Assembly: GCF_964030845.1 (NCBI RefSeq)
Contig: NZ_OZ034983.1
Coordinates: 682,001 to 746,000, forward strand
Length of the DNA: 64,000 nucleotides
Direction: 5' to 3'
Source: Candidatus Fukatsuia endosymbiont of Tuberolachnus salignus
Lineage (GTDB): Bacteria; Pseudomonadota; Gammaproteobacteria; Enterobacterales; Enterobacteriaceae
Below, one piece after another: positions 42,814-50,994 of the stretch. Below the pieces are notes generated by a model. That model was not told where the DNA came from and ran no database searches. It saw nothing but the letters and a program-made list of their open reading frames with translations. Position numbers and translations under genes: made by a program. Numbering within the stretch: position 1 is the stretch's first letter; the number at the start of each line of letters is the position of its first letter.

Positions 42814-43461
42814 CTAGCTCACTATTCCGTATTTTTTTCGGTAATTTTCTACAGCACTCCAGTTATCAGTCATCTCAGGTTTTTCTTTGAGATAACTGAT
42901 CAAATCGTCCAAGGTGACAATGGAAATGACTTGGCAGTGATAATTTTGCTCAACCTCCTGAATGGCTGACATTTCGCTGTTACCTCGTTCCTGTCGATCT
43001 AGGGAAACCATTACGCCAGCTAATGAAGCATTGTGGGCAGCAATAACGGCCATCGCTTCACGAATTGCGGTACCCGCGGTGATCACATCATCGATTAGCA
43101 TCACTCTTCCTTGTAACGGACTCCCCACTAAACGACCACCTTCACCGTGATCTTTGGTTTCTTTGCGATTAAAGCAATAAGGGACATCCCGTTTATGATC
43201 ATTTGCTAACGCGACTGTGGTCGCAGTGGCAATTGGGATGCCCTTGTAAGCGGGTCCGAACACTAAATCAAATTGAATATTAGAGTTCATCAAAGCTGTC
43301 GCGTAGAAACGCCCTAATTCCGCCAAATCTTTTCCGGTATTAAACAGTCCGGCATTAAAAAAATAGGGACTGACTCGCCCCGATTTCAGGTTGAACTCAC
43401 CAAATTTCAAAACCTGTTTACGGAGTGAAAATTCGATAAAATCGCGTTGATAGTCTTGCAT
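42814..43461 (-). CDS. pyrE: Orotate phosphoribosyltransferase
   Basis: Forms OMP from orotate and PRPP. GEFNLKSGRVSPYFFNAGLF, FGPAYKGIPIATATTVAL, FNRKETKDHGEGG and the PRPP loop VMLIDDVITAGTAIRE are intact. 215 aa (E. coli 213). The start at 43461 has AGAGGAA upstream and fits the family; a longer frame reads through repeat B and is spurious. It follows rph, as in E. coli, but the intercistronic region now consists of repeat B. Confidence 0.95.
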   Translation of the reverse strand: MQDYQRDFIEFSLRKQVLKFGEFNLKSGRVSPYFFNAGLFNTGKDLAELGRFYATALMNSNIQFDLVFGPAYKGIPIATATTVALANDHKRDVPYCFNRKETKDHGEGGRLVGSPLQGRVMLIDDVITAGTAIREAMAVIAAHNASLAGVMVSLDRQERGNSEMSAIQEVEQNYHCQVISIVTLDDLISYLKEKPEMTDNWSAVENYRKKYGIVS

Positions 43462-43478
43462 TACAATACGTTCCTCTC

Positions 43479-43640
43479 TTAGAGTCTGTTCGAAATCTAT
43501 TATGTTAGCGGATACTTCGTCAAAAATAGGCTCAAAATGCTCATTTACTGCCTTTTGTTGTATACAAAGCGTAACTGCGCTTTTTCGCCTATTTTTTCCT
43601 CGTCTGAGCGTCACTCATAACGATTTCGAGCAAGCCCTGA
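43479..43640. repeat. Repeat B, copy 3, filling the rph-pyrE gap
   Basis: Begins TTAGAGTCTGTTCGAAATC and ends GATTTCGAGCAAGCCCTG; in the opposite orientation to the copy at 16195-16350. It contains GCTCAAAATGCTCATT and TTGTATACAAAGCG. It occupies nearly all of the 184 bases between the rph stop and the pyrE start. Confidence 0.85.
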
Positions 43641-43645
43641 CAGGA

Positions 43646-44362
43646 CTACTGCTCCAATGCCGTTCTTTGTGCCTGGAAAATAGTCGCTACACCGTTACGA
43701 GCCAGTTCTAGCAATGTCAGTAGCTCTTCTTGGCTGAATGGATTGCGTTCTGCCGTACCCTGTACTTCGATCATCCTGCCATCTTCGATCATCACTACAT
43801 TCATATCAGTTTCAGCGATGGAATCTTCTTCATATTCCAGATCGCAACGTGCTTCACCTTCAACGATCCCGACGGAAACGGCAGCCACCAATCCTGTCTG
43901 TGGGTTAGTTTTCAACTTATCGTTGTCAAGCAACCTGTTCAGCGCGTCGAACAACGCGACGCAGGCACCACTGATTGCTGCTGTACGAGTGCCTCCATCT
44001 GCTTGGAGTACATCACAATCGATCGTAATAGTACGTTCCCCGAGTTTTTTAAGGTCAACGGCAGCACGTAGCGAACGAGCAATCAGGCGCTGGATTTCTA
44101 GCGTACGCCCTCCTTGTTTGCCCTTAGCCGCTTCACGGGGATTACGAATATGGGTAGCACGCGGTAACATGCCGTACTCAGCTGTAATCCAGCCTTGCCC
44201 CTGGCCTTTGAGAAAACGTGGAATGCCCTCTTCGATCGTAGCGGTACATAACACCTTGGTATCACCAAATTCAACCAACACCGAACCTTCTGCATATTTT
44301 GTGTAACGACGGGTGAAGGTTAAAGGGCGTATTTGTTGTATTGTTCGACCTACTCGAGGCAT
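43646..44362 (-). CDS. rph: Ribonuclease PH
   Basis: Phosphorolytic 3'-5' exoribonuclease that trims tRNA 3' ends. RPLTFTRRYTKYAEGSVLVE, EGIPRFLKGQGQGWITAEYG, the catalytic-site region GGRTLEIQRLIARSLRAAVD and TITIDCDVLQADGGTRTAAI are conserved. 238 aa, the E. coli length, and full-length (unlike the frameshifted E. coli K-12 gene). CGGAGA precedes the ATG. Confidence 0.96.
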   Translation of the reverse strand: MPRVGRTIQQIRPLTFTRRYTKYAEGSVLVEFGDTKVLCTATIEEGIPRFLKGQGQGWITAEYGMLPRATHIRNPREAAKGKQGGRTLEIQRLIARSLRAAVDLKKLGERTITIDCDVLQADGGTRTAAISGACVALFDALNRLLDNDKLKTNPQTGLVAAVSVGIVEGEARCDLEYEEDSIAETDMNVVMIEDGRMIEVQGTAERNPFSQEELLTLLELARNGVATIFQAQRTALEQ

Positions 44363-44496
44363 TGATTTTCTCCGGTTTTTCGTCTACACCCTCGTCAGTA
44401 TTATATGGCTGACACGATTTCTTCTGTATGGGGATTAACGGTTAGTGTATAAAATAATGACTTTGCTCTCTGTTGAACAAAAATAAATTGTAATGT

Positions 44497-45882
44497 TTAT
44501 TTGCGACGCCAGGTCGTTCCTTGTGGCCGATCCTCTAACACCACGTTCATCTCATCTAACTGACGTCGAGCAGAATCTGCCAGCGCCCAATTTTTATTGC
44601 TGCGGGCAGTATCACGTTGTTGAATCAATGCGTCAATTTTAGCAATTGTATGATTATCAATCTGTTCACCATTTTGTAAGAAATGTTCGGGATCTCGTGT
44701 CAATAAGCCAAGAACTGACGCCATATTACGCAATTCTGTAGCTAACCCACTGGCGGCTGCGTGATCTTTTTTCTTCAAACGATTTACTTCACGGGCGATA
44801 TCAAACAATACGGAATAAGCCTCTGGTGTATTAAAATCATCATCCATCGCATCACGGAAACGTGTGACAAAATCTTCGCCACCGGCAGCGACAGCATTAG
44901 CATCCGTACCTCGTAAAGCAATGTACAAGCGTTCAAGAGCCGTGTGTGCTAGTTTTAAATTTTCTGCGTTATAGTGAAGCTGGCTGCGGTAGTGGGCAGA
45001 CATGAGAAAGTAACGTACAGTTTCTGCATCGTAGTTGGTGAGCAGATCACGAATGGTAAAAAAATTATTCAGCGATTTCGACATTTTGTTTTTGTCGATC
45101 ATCACCATACCGGTATGCATCCAATAATTGACATAGGAACCACCGTGAGCACAGGTAGATTGCGCGATTTCATTTTCATGGTGGGGGAACATAAGATCCG
45201 CGCCACCGCCATGAATATCAAAATGCGTGCCCAACTGTTTACTATTCATTGCTGAACATTCAATGTGCCAACCAGGACGCCCCTTCCCCCAAGGAGACTC
45301 CCAGCTTGGGTCACCCGGATTGGACATTTTCCACAATATAAAATCCATCGGATTGCGTTTTACGTCGGCTATTTCTACACGTGCCCCCGCTTGTAATTGC
45401 TCCAAATCCTGACGAGAGAGTAAACCGTAATCAGGAGCGCTGTCCACAGCAAAGATCACATCACCATTGGCTGCAATATAAGCATGTTGGCGTTCAATCA
45501 ATTTCTGGATTAGGACGATAATTTCTGCGATATGGTGCGTGGCTCGTGGTTCTTTATCAGGAGGCAGTAAATTCAATGCTTCGAAGTCATGGTGCATTTC
45601 CGCCAGCATCCGCGTAGTAAGTTGTTGACAACTTTCATTATTTTTAGCAGCACGTTTGATTATTTTATCATCAATATCGGTCACATTTCGAACATAAATC
45701 AAGGAATAGCCCAAATAGCGCAAATAGCGTGCGATAACATCGAAGGAAACAAAAGTACGTCCGTGCCCAATATGACATAAGTCATAAATAGTGATACCAC
45801 ATACATACATACCGATTTTTCCTGCATGGATCGGCTTAAATTCTTCTTTTTCACGACTTAAAGTATTAAAAATTTTTAACAT
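44497..45882 (-). CDS. cysS: Cysteinyl-tRNA synthetase
   Basis: Class I synthetase. The HIGH-type motif is in YDLCHIGHGRTFVSFD; zinc ligands include the Cys in MYVCGITIYD, C in HIECSAMNSK, and the HHENEIAQSTC segment; KMSKS is in DKNKMSKSLNNF. 461 aa, same as E. coli. In E. coli it is divergent from ppiB; here rph lies downstream and the rpsF operon upstream, a rearrangement. Confidence 0.97.
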   Translation of the reverse strand: MLKIFNTLSREKEEFKPIHAGKIGMYVCGITIYDLCHIGHGRTFVSFDVIARYLRYLGYSLIYVRNVTDIDDKIIKRAAKNNESCQQLTTRMLAEMHHDFEALNLLPPDKEPRATHHIAEIIVLIQKLIERQHAYIAANGDVIFAVDSAPDYGLLSRQDLEQLQAGARVEIADVKRNPMDFILWKMSNPGDPSWESPWGKGRPGWHIECSAMNSKQLGTHFDIHGGGADLMFPHHENEIAQSTCAHGGSYVNYWMHTGMVMIDKNKMSKSLNNFFTIRDLLTNYDAETVRYFLMSAHYRSQLHYNAENLKLAHTALERLYIALRGTDANAVAAGGEDFVTRFRDAMDDDFNTPEAYSVLFDIAREVNRLKKKDHAAASGLATELRNMASVLGLLTRDPEHFLQNGEQIDNHTIAKIDALIQQRDTARSNKNWALADSARRQLDEMNVVLEDRPQGTTWRRK

Positions 45883-45941
45883 TGGGAAGTCCGTTAGTCG
45901 AGGTTCTTAACTTACTGGGATTGAAACTACCAGGATAAATT

Positions 45942-45968
45942 AAAACGCCAGCTTAATGCTGGCGTTTT
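45942..45968. terminator. Rho-independent terminator of the rpsF-rplI operon
   Basis: AAAACGCCAGC, loop TTAAT, GCTGGCGTTTT: a perfect 11-bp stem whose last four pairs give a T run on either strand. It lies 125 bases after the rplI stop and before the cysS start, both on the minus strand. Confidence 0.85.
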
Positions 45969-46092
45969 AACGAGTTAACCCTATATTTTTTGCTCAACTT
46001 ACCCTGTATGTTGTTCACTACCTTCATATACAAGTACATCACTGTCGCTACGTTTTGGCACTACAGCTGCACAGGTATTCTGACAGCATAGC

Positions 46093-46563
46093 TTACTCTT
46101 GTGCAACTACAGTCACCGTCAGTCGCGCAGACACATCCTGGGCTACCTGGATGTGAATTTCATGCACACCCAAGCTACGTATAGCAAGCTTATCTTTCAG
46201 ACGCACTTCTTTTTTACTCACAGGAACACCGGCCGTGGTTATCGCTTGCGCGATATCATTACTGCCGATAGATCCAAACAATTTATCATTTGCCCCAACT
46301 TTCGCTTCGAGGGTGACATTGCCTAATTTCTCGAATTCATCGACACGATCTCTGGCTTTGGCCTGATTTTTAGCTAATTCAGCTTCCATTCTGGCACGGA
46401 GTGTGTCGAAATTCTCTATGTTTTTCTTGGTTGCCTGTACCGCTTTTCCTTGTGGAATGAGAAAGTTACGGGCATAGCCCGTTTTTACATTAACCTTATC
46501 ACCCAGAATGCCCAGTTTTTTTACTTCATTAATTTTTACTTCTTCAAGCAGAATGACTTCCAT
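46093..46563 (-). CDS. rplI: 50S ribosomal protein L9
   Basis: Binds 23S rRNA domain V and extends from the subunit by a long helix. VKTGYARNFLIPQGKAVQAT is the N-domain signature, and the C-domain has KLFGSIGSNDIAQAI. At 156 aa it is about seven residues longer than E. coli L9 (149). Five of these lie at residues 9-14, where EVK-INEVK looks like a 15-base duplication (GAAGTAAAA repeated 15 bases apart). GAGGA precedes the ATG. It is last in the rpsF-priB-rpsR-rplI operon. Confidence 0.96.
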   Translation of the reverse strand: MEVILLEEVKINEVKKLGILGDKVNVKTGYARNFLIPQGKAVQATKKNIENFDTLRARMEAELAKNQAKARDRVDEFEKLGNVTLEAKVGANDKLFGSIGSNDIAQAITTAGVPVSKKEVRLKDKLAIRSLGVHEIHIQVAQDVSARLTVTVVAQE

Positions 46564-46602
46564 TACTTTATCCTCATTAAAGTCATTAGTAGACTGGCCT
46601 AA

Positions 46603-46833
46603 TTACTGATGGCTGTCAGTGTAAGGCAATAAAGACAAGTAGCGTGCAAGTTTGATGGCACTGGCAAGCTGACGTTGGAATTTAGCACGAGTACCAGTGA
46701 TACGGCTTGGTACTATCTTACCACTCTCGGTGATATAATTTTTCAGCATGCTGATGTCTTTATAGTCGATCTTTTTAATGCCTTCCGCGGTGAAACGGCA
46801 ATACTTGCGACGACGGTAATAATGACGTGACAT
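46603..46833 (-). CDS. rpsR: 30S ribosomal protein S18
   Basis: Platform protein of the small subunit, partner of S6. RRRKYCRFTAEG, IDYKDISMLKNYITESGKIV and PSRITGTRAKFQRQLASAIK are diagnostic. 76 aa, one more than E. coli (MSRHYYRRRK versus MARYFRRRK). GGAGA precedes the ATG, five bases after priB. Confidence 0.97.
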   Translation of the reverse strand: MSRHYYRRRKYCRFTAEGIKKIDYKDISMLKNYITESGKIVPSRITGTRAKFQRQLASAIKLARYLSLLPYTDSHQ

Positions 46834-46837
46834 TTAG

Positions 46838-47158
46838 CTAATCTCCAGAATTTATCAATTCAATTTGCTCGGCATGCAGAACCAGTTTATTTAGCCCATT
46901 ACGCCCTTGATGGCAGCTAATAAAACCCTGCACGGTTAACTGAATACCGACCGTTATACTGTGAGTTAATGCATGTGATCGATGTCCGCTGACGATAACC
47001 GGCATATGACACCATGTTTGTCGGCTCAATCCAGCTTCCTGCTGCTGTGAACGGTGCTCGAGCACGAACTGGCAGTGCGGAATACCAGCAGGACTGACAT
47101 TCCGAATGGGGAATTTACATACAATGCCAGAAAGCACCACCCGATTGATTATCGCCAC
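46838..47158 (-). CDS. priB: Primosomal replication protein N (PriB)
   Basis: Single-strand-binding OB-fold protein that acts with PriA and DnaT in replication restart. NRVVLSGIVCKFP, VSPAGIPHCQFVLEHRS, MPVIVSGHRSH and GFISCHQGRNGLNKLVLHAE are conserved. 106 aa (E. coli 104). The start is GTG at 47158, five bases after rpsF, as PriB commonly has. Position between rpsF and rpsR is standard in Enterobacterales. Confidence 0.96.
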   Translation of the reverse strand: MAIINRVVLSGIVCKFPIRNVSPAGIPHCQFVLEHRSQQQEAGLSRQTWCHMPVIVSGHRSHALTHSITVGIQLTVQGFISCHQGRNGLNKLVLHAEQIELINSGD

Positions 47159-47163
47159 GGTGC

Positions 47164-47556
47164 TTACTCTTCAGGATCCCCAACATCTGCCTCATCATTG
47201 TTTTCTATAGCGAAGTCAGGACGCTCACGGCGCTCATCTTTTGCTTTCGTCATTGGCGATGCTTCGGTTACCGCATTCTTAACACGCATAACCATGTTGC
47301 GGATAACGGCATCGTTGAAGCGGAAATTAGTTTCCAACTCATTGATTGTTTCTTGTGGCGCTTCAACGTTCAACAAAACGTAGTGGGCTTTGTGCAATTT
47401 ATTGATCGGATAAGCTAGTTGACGGCGACCCCAGTCTTCCAGACGATGAATTTGACCAGCAGCTTTAGCGATGATAGCGCTATAACGCTCGATCATGCCT
47501 GGAACCTGTTCGCTTTGATCAGGATGAACCATAAAAATGATTTCATAATGACGCAT
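47164..47556 (-). CDS. rpsF: 30S ribosomal protein S6
   Basis: RRM-like protein that pairs with S18. MRHYEIIFMVHPDQSEQVPG, RLEDWGRRQLAYPINKLHKA and the acidic C-terminal tail (ENNDEADVGDPEE), the site of RimK glutamylation in E. coli, are present. 130 aa. TAAGGAG precedes the ATG. First gene of the operon. Confidence 0.97.
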   Translation of the reverse strand: MRHYEIIFMVHPDQSEQVPGMIERYSAIIAKAAGQIHRLEDWGRRQLAYPINKLHKAHYVLLNVEAPQETINELETNFRFNDAVIRNMVMRVKNAVTEASPMTKAKDERRERPDFAIENNDEADVGDPEE

Positions 47557-47645
47557 AGAATTGTGCTCCTTACGGATTATTCAGCCTCCTGATTAGGGTC
47601 AACCGCCAACCCATAGAGGCAAGGAACTTGTTTATGTGCGGCTGA
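47557..47645 (-). promoter_or_regulatory. Candidate S6:S18 autoregulatory leader
   Basis: The rpsF leader (minus strand) carries GGTTGGCGGTTGACCCTAAT, CAGGAGGCTGAATAATCCGT and AAGGAGC before the start codon, as I recall for the E. coli leader. An S6:S18-binding motif in this leader is known in many bacteria. The structure was not computed; the assignment is from context. Confidence 0.35.
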
Positions 47646-47658
47646 AAAACGACGCGTA

Positions 47659-47687
47659 ACTATACTTGGACAGTACAGAAAACTCAA
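47659..47687 (-). promoter_or_regulatory. rpsF operon promoter
   Basis: On the minus strand TTGAGT (47682-47687) and TATAGT (47659-47664) are separated by 17 bases, a near-consensus sigma-70 promoter about 100 bases before the rpsF start. It lies between rpsF and prmA, 15 bases outside prmA. Confidence 0.7.
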
Positions 47688-47701
47688 GGAAAGGTGAAAG
47701 C

Positions 47702-48625
47702 TTATTCAGGATCTCCGTTTGCTACTTGTGTGCTCACGAACTCGCAATAATTATTTTTTATTCCGGTAATACGGCACCATCCTTCTTTTTCTACGACAGG
47801 ATCAAGGATAAAACTTCCCTGGTACGCCTGTGCAACAGTGAGAGCCTGAGAAGCCAGGACGCCGGAAAGCCCCAGATGACCACAGCTTAGTGTGTTTATC
47901 AGTGGTGCCAGTTCACGCAAAGGTGCCGCTAAAATATTAGCGACCACTACATCAGCGGATAAATCTGCCGGTTGATCTTTGGCCAGATACAGTTCCAGAT
48001 TTTCTGCAACGCCGTTACGCTGTGCATTATCCCGGCTCGCTTGAATTGCCTGAGGATCGATATCAATACCAATGGCACGTACAGCACCGAGTTTTAACGC
48101 TGCAATCGCGAGAATGCCCGAGCCACAACCGAAGTCGATAACCGTTTTATCTGTCAGATCCAAGCCATCGAGCCATTGTAAACATAATGAAGTTGTGGGA
48201 TGAGTACCCGTACCAAATGCCAAACCAGGGTCTAACATCACGTTGACTGCATTGGGATCGGGTATGTCTTTCCAACTTGGGCAAATCCACAGGCGTTGAC
48301 CAAAACACATAGGATGAAAATTATCCATCCATTCGCGTTCCCAATCTTTATCTTCAATTTGTTCAATTTTATGAATAAAATTTTTATTGAATCGATCCTG
48401 TCCTGCTAGCGCGGCAATAATTTTCGCCATATCGGTTTCAGCGTCGTACAAACCAATCACATCAGTATTTCCCCAAAGTCGGGTCTCTCCAGGTAATGGT
48501 TCAAATATCGGGTTGTCGTAAGTATCTTGAAAAGTGATAGCAAGCGCTCCATTCTCAAGCAATGTATTGCTAAGCGACTCAGCATGATCGCTTGAGGTAT
48601 TTATTTTAAGCTGTATCCAGGGCAT
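47702..48625 (-). CDS. prmA: Ribosomal protein L11 methyltransferase
   Basis: Trimethylates L11 using SAM. MPWIQLKINTSS at the N-terminal L11-binding domain, the linker DKDWEREWMDNFHPM, and the catalytic VMLDPGLAFGTGTHPTTSLC and VIDFGCGSGILAIAALKLGA are intact. 307 aa; E. coli 293, the difference being a 15-residue C-terminal tail after CRITGIKNN. The start at 48625 is two codons inside the longer frame and is the conserved one. It follows panF, as in E. coli; dusB-fis, usual next genes, are missing. Confidence 0.95.
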   Translation of the reverse strand: MPWIQLKINTSSDHAESLSNTLLENGALAITFQDTYDNPIFEPLPGETRLWGNTDVIGLYDAETDMAKIIAALAGQDRFNKNFIHKIEQIEDKDWEREWMDNFHPMCFGQRLWICPSWKDIPDPNAVNVMLDPGLAFGTGTHPTTSLCLQWLDGLDLTDKTVIDFGCGSGILAIAALKLGAVRAIGIDIDPQAIQASRDNAQRNGVAENLELYLAKDQPADLSADVVVANILAAPLRELAPLINTLSCGHLGLSGVLASQALTVAQAYQGSFILDPVVEKEGWCRITGIKNNYCEFVSTQVANGDPE

Positions 48626-48686
48626 AACCATTCTCTTCAGTCAGAGTGTAACCTGAGGTACGTTACTCAGTAAGTTTCACAGAGGT

Positions 48687-50141
48687 TTATTTAGTACGAT
48701 TTAACTTTTTGGTGTGGGTCAGTGTCCGATCTGCAAATTGATTACCGATACAAAAAGCCAATAGACTCAGTAACAATGAGGGAACGATCGGATGTAGACC
48801 TATCAATTTAATATGAAAACTGGCAAGTGGTGTATAGCATAGTGCGCCAGCAATCATTGAGCTAAGCGCACCATGAGCATTGGCGCGCTGCCAATATAGT
48901 CCGAGTACCAATGGCCACAAAAATATGGCTTCGAGGCCACCCAAAGCCAACAGATTAAGCCAGATAATCATCTCCGGTGGTCGCCACGCTGCCAGTAGTA
49001 ACAGTAATCCAAGCAGTAACGTCGACAGATTAGAAATATAGGCGAGTTTGCTTTCATTGCTGATCTCATCGGGTCGCCAATTGAGATATAAATCTTTAAT
49101 AATAGTCGCTGATGATTGCAGTAACTGAGAATTAATTGTTGACATAATGGCCGCCATCGGTGCTGCCAGAAATATTCCGGCTGCAAACGGCGGTAGTACT
49201 TTTATCATCAGTGTTGGAATAACGTGATCGGGGATCGCCAAGTCTGGTAAAACCGCGCGCCCTAATGCTCCGGCCAAATGCATGCCAAGCATCAGTATTG
49301 CCACAATAATGGTGCCAAGGATAATCCCACTGTGAACCGCTTTACTGTCACGATAAGCAATACAACGTACTGCCGTGGGCGGTAAGCCAATCAAGCCAAA
49401 ACACACCAGTACCCAGAATGAGGCCATAAAAGGCAGGTCGAGGATTTGATCACTGCCTTGTGGTGAAATCAATGCTGGATCGATACGTGCGAGTGTCGTG
49501 ACCGCTTGATGTAATCCGCCGGCGGCATACACGACGGCAACGAGTAACAGAATGGTACCGACTAGCATCACCAGGCCTTGCAAAGTATCATTGAGTACAC
49601 TGGCGCGGAAACCGCCAAAGGCAGTATAAAGCACAATACTGATGCCAAATATCAGTAAACCGGTGTTGTAAGGGATACCGGCGGCCGTTTCCAGTAAACG
49701 GGCACCGCCAATAAATTGCACGGTCATGGCACCGATTAAGGCGATCAATAAACTGATACTCGCCAGCCATACTAGTAAGCGACTTTGATAACGGGCATAC
49801 AGCATATCGTTGAGTGTCACGGCGTTATAACGACGAGCCAAGATAGCAAATTTTTTTCCCAGTACCCCTAGAGACAGCCAAACCACCGGCAGTTGTATCA
49901 TGGCTAATAAGACCCAGCCTAAGCCGTATTTATATGCTGCTCCTGGCCCACCAATGAAGGAACTGGCACCAATGTAGGTAGTCGTTAGGGTCATTGCCAA
50001 GACAAATCCCCCCATAGAACGGTTGCCAATAAAATATTCGTTGAGGAAATTTCCTGTACGCCGACGTGTATAAGAATAAATGGATAGCGCAAATACTAAC
50101 ATCAGGTAGGCAATCAACGGTAAGACAACATTAGTTTGCAT
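48687..50141 (-). CDS. panF: Sodium/pantothenate symporter
   Basis: SSS-family transporter with about 13 helices that imports pantothenate with Na+. GNRSMGGFVLAMTLTTTYIG, SSFIGGPGAAYKYGLGWVLL, TAFGGFRASVLNDTLQGLVM and FAAGIFLAAPMAAIMSTINS match E. coli PanF. 484 aa (E. coli 483). GGGAGAG precedes the ATG at 50141. It overlaps the yhdT stop by 11 bases. It would feed CoA synthesis, whose last enzyme CoaE is also in the window. Confidence 0.95.
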   Translation of the reverse strand: MQTNVVLPLIAYLMLVFALSIYSYTRRRTGNFLNEYFIGNRSMGGFVLAMTLTTTYIGASSFIGGPGAAYKYGLGWVLLAMIQLPVVWLSLGVLGKKFAILARRYNAVTLNDMLYARYQSRLLVWLASISLLIALIGAMTVQFIGGARLLETAAGIPYNTGLLIFGISIVLYTAFGGFRASVLNDTLQGLVMLVGTILLLVAVVYAAGGLHQAVTTLARIDPALISPQGSDQILDLPFMASFWVLVCFGLIGLPPTAVRCIAYRDSKAVHSGIILGTIIVAILMLGMHLAGALGRAVLPDLAIPDHVIPTLMIKVLPPFAAGIFLAAPMAAIMSTINSQLLQSSATIIKDLYLNWRPDEISNESKLAYISNLSTLLLGLLLLLAAWRPPEMIIWLNLLALGGLEAIFLWPLVLGLYWQRANAHGALSSMIAGALCYTPLASFHIKLIGLHPIVPSLLLSLLAFCIGNQFADRTLTHTKKLNRTK

Positions 50142-50373
50142 CGTTCTCTCCCAGTGGGATATCACGGAAAATAAAGCGCACCATTAACCAGCAAAACACT
50201 ATAAATAACAGTGGCAAATAGATACAGGCGATTTCAAACCAAAAAGGCAGCCCCGTTATGCCTATGGAATCGTCAGGCCAGTAAGCACTGAGGATCCAGC
50301 CCACCAAATAAGCCAGTGTTAAAGTAAAAGCCCATCTTGCTTCTTTGTGGGCTTGAACAAATCTCTCATCCAT
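50131..50373 (-). CDS. yhdT: DUF997 membrane protein YhdT
   Basis: 80 aa, same length as E. coli YhdT. RFVQAHKEARWAFTLTLAYL leads into the first of two membrane helices; PFWFEIACIYLPLLFIVFCW is the second, followed by MVRFIFRDIPLGEND. It is always found before panF and may be a small subunit of it; that is inference. accB and accC, which precede it in E. coli, are not here: repeat B follows upstream. Confidence 0.93.
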   Translation of the reverse strand: MDERFVQAHKEARWAFTLTLAYLVGWILSAYWPDDSIGITGLPFWFEIACIYLPLLFIVFCWLMVRFIFRDIPLGENDAN

Positions 50374-50412
50374 CGATGCTCCGGTTAATATTTATCTCGT
50401 CGTCTCTTTTTC

Positions 50413-50586
50413 TTAGAACCTATTCGAAATCTCTTGTGCTCGCCGTGTTTTGGTCAAGTTATTCGTCAAAAACGAGCTCAAAATGCTCACTGACTCCTTT
50501 TGTTGTATACAAAGAGTAAACTGTGCTTTCCTACTCATTTTTTCTTCTCTTGAGCACAGCAACAAAAGATTTGGAACAGGCTCTTA
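50413..50586. repeat. Repeat B, copy 4 (174 bp)
   Basis: Begins TTAGAACCTATTCGAAATC and ends GATTTGGAACAGGCTCTTA. The interior shows GAGCTCAAAATGCTCACTG, TTGTATACAAAGAGTAAAC and TTTTTTCTTCTCTTGAGC. It lies upstream of yhdT where accBC would be expected, at a synteny break. Confidence 0.85.
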
Positions 50587-50994
50587 GAAGATCATTAATC
50601 ACTTTGCTACCAATTGAGAGACATAACTTAAGAGGACAAAGGAAGAAATACTTAAGAGATATCAGTAAAGAACAGTTTAACAAGAAGTCTATTAAACCGT
50701 TACTGGAAGGCGCCTGCAAGACAGTTGGCGAACATTTTTTGCCTGGCTGGAGAAATATTGAAGGTTATGGCGAAACTGTGAGCAACAGCTCAAGAACAGA
50801 CAACAACCTGCTGAAATATTTTACTCGTCAAACTGGGCATCAGCTATCTTTAGCTACAAGCGCCGGTCATTTCGGTATTATTGGTAAAACGGGCCGGTAA
50901 CGAAAAGTTATTAAAATATAAAGTTAGTCATTATGAGTCGTTTTTATAAGAAATCGAATAGCGATGAAAGCCAACAATACTATCGGAGACACTT
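50587..50994 (+). other. Unrecognised open segment and glpT upstream region
   Basis: An open frame runs from inside repeat B to a TAA at 50898-50900. The part outside the repeat reads about 104 residues, including GQRKKYLRDISKEQF, LPGWRNIEGYGETV and ATSAGHFGIIGKTGR, with no start codon that has a ribosome site. It may be the C-terminal remnant of a lost gene; I do not recognise the family. Bases 50901-50994 are the glpT upstream region with no clear operator. Confidence 0.35.

Noticed and set aside
43462..43614. N-terminal extension of pyrE by 51 codons
   Set aside because: The extension is translated from repeat B. The start at 43461 has a good ribosome site and the family N-terminus.
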